Origin: an uncultured Ectothiorhodospiraceae bacterium
GTDB taxonomy: Bacteria > Pseudomonadota > Gammaproteobacteria > UBA6429 > Thiohalophilaceae
NCBI GenBank assembly: GCA_947259425.1
Contig: CAMYMO010000359.1
Span: 1 to 9,393 of the forward strand
Direction of reading: 5' to 3'
Length of the DNA stretch: 9,393 bases
The position numbers were made by a program, and so were the translations under genes. Below, one piece after another: positions 4,749 through 9,393 of this stretch. Within the stretch, counting starts at the first letter, position 1. Each line of letters starts with the position of its first letter. The notes below the pieces were generated by a model. The model worked only from the letters and a program-made list of their open reading frames with translations, ran no database searches and was not told the DNA's origin.

Positions 4749-5732
4749 ATTTTCAATCTATTCAAAAAGCACTCATCGAATAACCGTTTCGTGGGACTAG
4801 GTCTTAGCCATGATGGTGTTGGGTTGGCACATCTCTCTCATCACAATGGCGTATATAGACTAGAAGACGTCGATTTTTCTGATAGCCGTGATGTACAGCA
4901 GCTGGATACGATTTTAAGTAATTGGGTTGATGAATATCAGTTAAAACAACTTAGCACCAATTTTGTCCTGGCGGCTGATGAGGCCAATATCCTGCTGACG
5001 GAGTCGCCTGAAGTGAATGACTCTGAATTACAGCAGGCAATGCGCTGGAAACTCAAAGACAGTTCTGAAGTTAACATCAAAGATTCAATCATTGATTGTT
5101 TTTCTATCCCTGGTCAACGTGAACGTGGTCGTCAATCGATGGCTTATGTGGTGACGGCTAAAAAGAATTTGTTAAAAACCTATGTACGGTTGGTGGAAAA
5201 AAACCAACTCTGTTTGAAAAGTATTGATATTAAGGCCTTGGCGTTGAGAAATATCGCGCATTTAATGCCTGAGGAGAAATATGGCGTTGCACTCTTGCAG
5301 CTTGATCCTGAGTCTGGTTTGTTATCGATATCCCGTGAGGGGAATTTGTTTTTAGCACGTGATCTGGAAGTGGGTTACCAACAGGCTGCAGCCGTTGATA
5401 AAACCGAAACAGCAGAATTTGGGCTTTCATCTGATATTCAGAACAGCATTGAAAATATTGTATTGGAAGTGCAGCGTTCGCTTGATTATTACGAACGTTA
5501 TTTTGCGCAGGCACCGATACAAACCCTGGTGATAGCACCCTTGCCGGTTGAGGTGCCAGGCATGATTGATTCCATCTCTAACCAACTTGGTATCAATGTT
5601 TTCGAGATGGACCTGCATGATATTTTAGACATTAAAAATCCAAAATTGGAACGCAGTTTGCAATCACAATATTTATCTGCCATTGGTGCGGCCTTGCGAT
5701 TTAGCCATATGAATATAAAGGACCCGAGATAG
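4749..5732 (+). CDS. mshI: MSHA biogenesis protein MshI (PilM-like), probable ATT start
   Basis: MshI is the cytoplasmic, actin-like PilM-type protein that docks on the N-terminus of a PilN-like inner-membrane partner in MSHA pilus assembly. The product is 327 residues from ATT 4749. That start gives MFNLFKK-HSSNN before the first strand (VGLGLSHDGVGLAHL, residues 15-29), the usual PilM-type N-terminus, and it has an excellent AGGAGG 5 nt upstream. The frame opens after a TGA at 4734-4736, with no ATG, GTG or TTG in the extension. The conventional alternative, GTG 4791, has no good ribosome-binding site and would begin at the first residue of that strand, removing the basic N-terminus. The C-terminal third has the PilM pattern IVLEVQRSLDYYERYF, followed by a strand ending in IAPLP where PilM usually has a Gly-Gly turn, so nucleotide binding may be altered. 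No membrane segment is present. The next gene begins 9 nt after the stop. Confidence 0.88.
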   Translation: MFNLFKKHSSNNRFVGLGLSHDGVGLAHLSHHNGVYRLEDVDFSDSRDVQQLDTILSNWVDEYQLKQLSTNFVLAADEANILLTESPEVNDSELQQAMRWKLKDSSEVNIKDSIIDCFSIPGQRERGRQSMAYVVTAKKNLLKTYVRLVEKNQLCLKSIDIKALALRNIAHLMPEEKYGVALLQLDPESGLLSISREGNLFLARDLEVGYQQAAAVDKTETAEFGLSSDIQNSIENIVLEVQRSLDYYERYFAQAPIQTLVIAPLPVEVPGMIDSISNQLGINVFEMDLHDILDIKNPKLERSLQSQYLSAIGAALRFSHMNIKDPR

Positions 5733-5741
5733 GTTAAGAGA

Positions 5742-6341
5742 ATGCAACAAATAAACCTGTTCCAATCAAGTTTAGGCTCGTCACAGAAACACTTACCTGT
5801 GCAAATGGCGGGTTATTTACTGGCGACCTTTGCTGCGCTAATAACATTGATTACGGGAGTGCAGTGGTGGTTGCTTTCGAGTAAAGAAAACGAAAAACAA
5901 ATCATTATCCAAACGAAAAAAGATATTTTAATAGAGATAGAAACCATTACAACGGAAATAGCCCGGATCAGTGATGACTCAGAGTTAAAAGAAACCCTTG
6001 TTAACAAAGAATCCGAACTTAAAAATAAAAAACATGTGCTACAGGTTCTATCTGCACAACGTTTTGGCAATACTAAGGGGTTTGTTTCACACCTAACCGG
6101 TTTGTCACGCCAACATATTGATGGTATGTGGTTAACGAATCTGAGGATTCACCAGGGGGGAGAAAAGCTTAATTTACAGGGAAGCACATTCAGTCCTGAA
6201 CATGTCCCTAAGTATTTACAAAATCTAAGCAAAGAGCCAAGTTTTGAAGGCGTCGAATTTAAAACTTTTCTAATGCAGCGCAATATTGATACAAACCGGA
6301 TTGATTTTGATATTCGTTCCAATCAAAAAGAGGCCGGCTGA
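5742..6341 (+). CDS. PilN-like inner-membrane pilus assembly protein (MshI2-type)
   Basis: This 199-residue protein has the PilN layout. A short cytoplasmic N-terminus begins MQQINLFQ, matching the INLF motif by which PilN binds PilM. One transmembrane helix follows (about residues 21-46, GYLLATFAALITLITGVQWWLL), then a charged coiled coil (about 48-105) and a periplasmic ferredoxin-like domain (WLTNLRIHQGGEKLNLQGST onward). The likely role is to link MshI in the cytoplasm to MshJ in the periplasmic alignment complex. AAGAG (5735-5739) is a usable ribosome-binding site. The stop TGA overlaps the ATG of mshJ by one base, so the two are translationally coupled. Naming of this gene varies between annotations, hence no symbol is given. 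Confidence 0.85.
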   Translation: MQQINLFQSSLGSSQKHLPVQMAGYLLATFAALITLITGVQWWLLSSKENEKQIIIQTKKDILIEIETITTEIARISDDSELKETLVNKESELKNKKHVLQVLSAQRFGNTKGFVSHLTGLSRQHIDGMWLTNLRIHQGGEKLNLQGSTFSPEHVPKYLQNLSKEPSFEGVEFKTFLMQRNIDTNRIDFDIRSNQKEAG

Positions 6342-7018
6342 TGCGCGATCTAGTCCTGAAATATAAGGAAAAATATGAAGAGCTGAGTTTTCGCGAGCAA
6401 ATCATGATCATGATCAGTGCATTGACTTTACTGGGACTAATTTGGTTTCTATATCTGTATGAGCCATTATATTTAAAAACGAAATCGGCTAGCTCTGATT
6501 TGGTCCCGCTAAAAAGCAATATTAATAAATTAGTGGCACAAAAGAAACAACTTGAATCAAGGCGTGACACCGATCCACACCTTGATATTAAAAAAAGAAT
6601 TACCCTGGTTTCGAATGAATTGGAAAAATTAAACACCGAGTTGGATGAAAAATTTCATGGTTTGATTACACCTAAGAAAATGGCGCGCGTATTGGAGTCT
6701 GTGCTGAGACAACAGAGTACTTTAAAGTTAGTGAGTGTTCAGAGTCTGCAATCGGAATCACTTATTAAAAAATCAGAAAAGTCGGATGATGAAATACAGG
6801 AACAAGAGAAAAATAAAGTTGAAGTATACCGTCATGGTATGCAGATCGAGTTTGAAGGGAATTACCTGTCGGCGCTGAAATACCTGCAAACGCTTGAGTC
6901 TTTAGACTGGGAATTTTACTGGGACGACGTGATATTAGAAGTAACGGACTATCCTAAAGCACGCATCATTATTACAGTTCATACCTTGAGCTTACGTGAT
7001 TTCTGGATTGGTGTTTAA
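6341..7018 (+). CDS. mshJ: MSHA biogenesis protein MshJ (PilO-like)
   Basis: The 225 residues show the PilO/GspM layout: a short cytoplasmic N-terminus containing LSFREQ, the usual start of this family, one transmembrane helix (about 21-40, IMIMISALTLLGLIWFLYLY), a long coiled coil (about 45-105), and a periplasmic domain ending in strands around 165-225 (HGMQIEFEGNYLSALKYLQTLE), which is the characteristic PilO/MshJ fold. A charged low-complexity loop (about 145-165, rich in Lys, Glu and Ser) interrupts it. It should pair with the PilN-like protein. The start overlaps the preceding stop by one base (TGATG), and the stop lies 1 nt before the mshK ATG. Confidence 0.88.
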   Translation: MRDLVLKYKEKYEELSFREQIMIMISALTLLGLIWFLYLYEPLYLKTKSASSDLVPLKSNINKLVAQKKQLESRRDTDPHLDIKKRITLVSNELEKLNTELDEKFHGLITPKKMARVLESVLRQQSTLKLVSVQSLQSESLIKKSEKSDDEIQEQEKNKVEVYRHGMQIEFEGNYLSALKYLQTLESLDWEFYWDDVILEVTDYPKARIIITVHTLSLRDFWIGV

Positions 7019-7019
7019 G

Positions 7020-7373
7020 ATGTTAAGTGTCAAAAAACCCCATTTTATGCGCCTTTTTACCCTTATCGCGGCATTATTTTGTCATATTAGTGTTTCGGCC
7101 GAGGTCTTGGTAGACCCCACGCGCCCACCCAGTCACCGTTTACCGGCAAAAACATCAATTGGCATAAATGCTGCACCTAAATGGGTATTGTCCTCAACGT
7201 TAATTGCACCTGCGCGCCGATTGGCAACGATAAATGGTAAGACGGTGAGCATTGGTCAACGAATCGGGACGGCAAAAGTAATATCGATTGAACCGTCACA
7301 AGTTGCCTTAAAAGAAGGAAATAAAAAAATTGTTTTGCACTTATTGCCAAACGGAATTAAAAGGACTCGTTAA
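7020..7373 (+). CDS. mshK: MSHA biogenesis protein MshK
   Basis: A short exported protein of 117 residues from ATG 7020. It has a signal peptide (basic MLSVKKPHFMR, hydrophobic LFTLIAALFCHI, cleavage probably after SVSA near residue 27) followed by VDPTRPP, the hallmark of MshK and related proteins. The mature part is a small all-beta domain (LSSTLIAPARRLATINGKTVSIGQ, then KVISIEPSQVALKEG) resembling the PilP/GspC HR domain that contacts the secretin. A GTG at 6996 would overlap mshJ and an internal ATG at 7047 would also keep a signal peptide; 7020 was chosen for its 1-nt gap after the mshJ stop. MshL follows after 3 nt. It probably links the inner-membrane complex to the secretin. Confidence 0.85.
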   Translation: MLSVKKPHFMRLFTLIAALFCHISVSAEVLVDPTRPPSHRLPAKTSIGINAAPKWVLSSTLIAPARRLATINGKTVSIGQRIGTAKVISIEPSQVALKEGNKKIVLHLLPNGIKRTR

Positions 7374-7376
7374 CGG

Positions 7377-9098
7377 ATGAGATTACGGTTAAAAATAGCT
7401 TTTCTCTCTGGATTGACTTCCGTTTTACTGGTGGCCTGCAGTGCACCTGCGCCTAGAGATAATCGAACCACGGATTTAATTAATGCGACGCTTGATAGCA
7501 GTTACAAAGATAGTCAATTGCATGGACCACAGGCGGTACCCGAGCAGATTAATCAGGCGTTACTTCCAAAGATAGAATTAGATCTACCCGGGCAAACTGG
7601 CATCGATGTTGAACCGCGTTTTGATATTAAAGTCAATCAAGCCCCTGCTCGTCAGTTTTTTATTGGTTTAGTTGAGGGTACGTCCTATAACATGGTTGTG
7701 CACCCGAAGGTTAAGGGTCGAATTACACTGGACCTTAAAAACGTGAGTGTTAACGATGTAATGGAAATAACGCGTGATATATATGGGTTTGACTATGAGC
7801 ATACTCATACCGCTTATCATGTATTTCCAGATGCGATACGCAGTAAAATATTTAAACTTGATTATTTGGCAATTAAACGCGCGGGGCGCTCAAGATTCAG
7901 GGTAAGTTCGGGTCAGGTGAGCGAGCGCTCCAGTAATAGAAACAATAGTCAAAATAATACAAATTCATCGAGTAATAATAACAATTCAGGTCGAGTTCGA
8001 AATACGATCGCATCAAGCAGTCTTGATACAACCAGTGAATCTGACTTTTGGCTGGAATTAAAAGCATCACTACATGCGATTATAGGTAATGGTGAAGGTC
8101 GCAGTGTGGTTGTGAGCCCGCATTCGGGCGTGATAGTGGTCCGTGCGATGCCAAATGAATTGCGTTCTATCGATCGATATCTAAAAACAACACAAAAAAT
8201 TATGCATCGCCAGGTATTGCTCGAGGCGCGCGTCATCGAGGTGACGTTATCAGATGGTTTCCAAAGTGGAATCAATTGGGCGGCATTAAAACAAACGCCT
8301 AATAGTTCTGGAGTGATTGCGCAAACCGGGATTGCAACCCCTTATGAGCCGGGCGAAGGAATTATTGATCCTGTGGGTGAGCTTAATCCGGGTGCATTAT
8401 TTAATACCGCGTTTGGAGGTATTTTTACCGCCGCATTTAATATTAAAGGAAATTTTGCCGCGTTCATCGAATTACTGGAAACACAAGGGGATGTGCAGGT
8501 TTTATCCAGCCCCCAGGTATCAACATTGAACAACCAGAAAGCGGTGATTAAAGTAGGTACAGACGAATTTTTTATTACCGATATTGAGTCCAATACCAAT
8601 ATTAATACGGCCACCAGTAATACACAGAACAATGTTGAATTAACCCCATTCTTTTCCGGCGTTGCTTTAGACGTGATACCACAGATCAGTGATGATAAAT
8701 CCGTTACCCTACATATTCATCCGTCGGTGATTGATGTAACAGAAGAAATTAAAGATTTAGCTGTTACCGAAGATCAATCCTTAACCGTACCATTAGCGAA
8801 AAGTTCTGTACGTGAGTCTGATTCGATTATTCGCGCTGAAAGTGGTCAGGTCGTGATCATCGGTGGTTTGATGAAGAATACAACCACTGAGACCGAGCAA
8901 TCGGTACCTTTTCTTGGTGACATACCGTTGATTGGGAATTTGTTTAAACATACCCGACAATTAACCGTGAAAAGTGAACTGGTGATCTTATTAAAACCTA
9001 CGGTGATTGAGAGTTCACAACAATGGGCCGAAGGTATTCGGCGCAGTCAGCAAAATATCCGCAATATGGTTCAGCGACCGAAAGTTGAAGAACAATAG
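7377..9098 (+). CDS. mshL: MSHA secretin MshL (outer-membrane lipoprotein)
   Basis: This 573-residue protein forms the multimeric outer-membrane gate for the pilus. It starts with a lipoprotein signal (VLLVAC, acylated Cys21). An N0/STN-like domain follows at about 80-150 (PARQFFIGLVEGTSYNMVV, then GRITLDLKNVSVNDVM), then an Asn/Ser-rich low-complexity linker at 185-204, an N1-type ring domain at about 222-272 (SVVVSPHSGVIVVRAMPNEL), and the secretin core from about 276. The core carries the family signatures VQVLSSPQVSTLNNQKAVIKVG (in part, 373-394), VVIIGGL at 492-498, VPFLGDIPLIGNLF at 510-523 and SELVILLKPTVI at 533-544. Length and order match MshL. The mshM ATG follows the stop by 1 nt. 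Confidence 0.95.
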   Translation: MRLRLKIAFLSGLTSVLLVACSAPAPRDNRTTDLINATLDSSYKDSQLHGPQAVPEQINQALLPKIELDLPGQTGIDVEPRFDIKVNQAPARQFFIGLVEGTSYNMVVHPKVKGRITLDLKNVSVNDVMEITRDIYGFDYEHTHTAYHVFPDAIRSKIFKLDYLAIKRAGRSRFRVSSGQVSERSSNRNNSQNNTNSSSNNNNSGRVRNTIASSSLDTTSESDFWLELKASLHAIIGNGEGRSVVVSPHSGVIVVRAMPNELRSIDRYLKTTQKIMHRQVLLEARVIEVTLSDGFQSGINWAALKQTPNSSGVIAQTGIATPYEPGEGIIDPVGELNPGALFNTAFGGIFTAAFNIKGNFAAFIELLETQGDVQVLSSPQVSTLNNQKAVIKVGTDEFFITDIESNTNINTATSNTQNNVELTPFFSGVALDVIPQISDDKSVTLHIHPSVIDVTEEIKDLAVTEDQSLTVPLAKSSVRESDSIIRAESGQVVIIGGLMKNTTTETEQSVPFLGDIPLIGNLFKHTRQLTVKSELVILLKPTVIESSQQWAEGIRRSQQNIRNMVQRPKVEEQ

Positions 9099-9099
9099 T

Positions 9100-9393
9100 A
9101 TGTATCAAAAGTATTTCGGTATTAAAGAAATGCCTTTCACGTTATCACCTGATACGAGTTTCTTTTTTGCCTATGGACATTTTGCGAATGCATTAAATAC
9201 CTTGCTAGTGGCCTTACGCACGGGAGAAGGTTTTATAAAGGTTTCCGGCGAAGTCGGAACCGGCAAAACCCTGCTCTGTCGAAAATTAATGCGTTCATTA
9301 GGTGAGCGGTTTGAACTGGTTTATATCCCGAATCCCCAGTTATCGTCCAATGGTTTACAGGTAGCGGTTGCCGAAGAACTTGGTCTTAAAATA
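9100..9393 (+). CDS. mshM: MSHA biogenesis protein MshM, N-terminal part (ExeA-type AAA ATPase)
   Basis: The gene runs off the right edge after 98 codons of an expected roughly 280-300. The N-terminus MYQKYFGIKEMPFTLSPD is typical of MshM/ExeA ATPases, and the Walker A motif GEVGTGKT lies at residues 50-57. The Walker B and later parts are outside the window. ExeA relatives couple ATPase activity to secretin assembly with a peptidoglycan-binding partner; MshM is thought to do the like for MshL, though it is less well characterised. The ATG is 1 nt after the mshL stop, so coupling is likely. Confidence 0.92.
   Translation, partial: MYQKYFGIKEMPFTLSPDTSFFFAYGHFANALNTLLVALRTGEGFIKVSGEVGTGKTLLCRKLMRSLGERFELVYIPNPQLSSNGLQVAVAEELGLKI

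Noticed and set aside
6996..7019. GTG 6996 as the mshK start
   Set aside because: It would overlap mshJ and place eight extra residues before the signal peptide; ATG 7020 follows the mshJ stop by 1 nt and gives a normal signal peptide.
1..9393. CRISPR array, tRNA, rRNA or transposase gene
   Set aside because: No regularly spaced repeats, no recognisable tRNA or rRNA sequence and no transposase motifs were seen anywhere in the window.

Overview
The window looks like a gammaproteobacterial chromosome of moderate, AT-leaning composition. The best evidence is the right half (about 4.75-9.39 kb), which carries the first part of an MSHA-type (mannose-sensitive haemagglutinin, type IVa-like) pilus biogenesis operon in its usual order: mshI (PilM-like), a PilN-like gene, mshJ (PilO-like), mshK (PilP-like by position), mshL (lipoprotein secretin) and the start of mshM (ExeA-type AAA ATPase). 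All are on the + strand with gaps of 9 nt or less, or with overlaps. I cannot name the genus.

The left part is a looser set of genes: the C-terminal part of a metallo-beta-lactamase-fold hydrolase (start outside the window); a 400-bp spacer with an inverted repeat, an integron-attC-like half site and an ATG-poor membrane-peptide frame that looks like a gene remnant; a NUDIX hydrolase; a small uncharacterised protein; and a soluble Hanks-type Ser/Thr protein kinase. The kinase converges on a minus-strand glutamine synthetase of the eukaryote-like type II family (glnII). The two share a symmetric A-run/T-run hairpin that should terminate transcription in both directions.

The 770-bp gap between glnII and the msh operon is regulatory. 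Reading leftward there is a sigma-54-type -24/-12 element with exact GG-N10-GC spacing. About 130 bp upstream of its predicted start is an NtrC-like dyad (TGCAC-N7-GTGCG), with a weaker half-matching site 31 bp closer. This is the geometry of nitrogen-controlled glutamine synthetase promoters. Reading rightward there is a perfect TATAAT box and a leader of about 190 nt. The leader holds a palindrome, a 22-codon open frame and a small hairpin with the Shine-Dalgarno sequence in its loop, directly before what appears to be an ATT initiation codon for mshI. A GC-rich pair of hairpins, which coincides with an ATG-less open frame, lies between the two control regions and is unexplained.

In function, mshI/PilN-like/mshJ/mshK encode the cytoplasmic-to-periplasmic alignment complex, mshL the outer-membrane pore and mshM an accessory ATPase. 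The motor, pilin and prepilin genes would lie beyond the right edge. GlnII assimilates ammonium, apparently under Ntr control. No wholly new system is evident. The most interesting signals are the translation-control layout at mshI, the glnII promoter, the GC-rich structured element and the attC-like relic.
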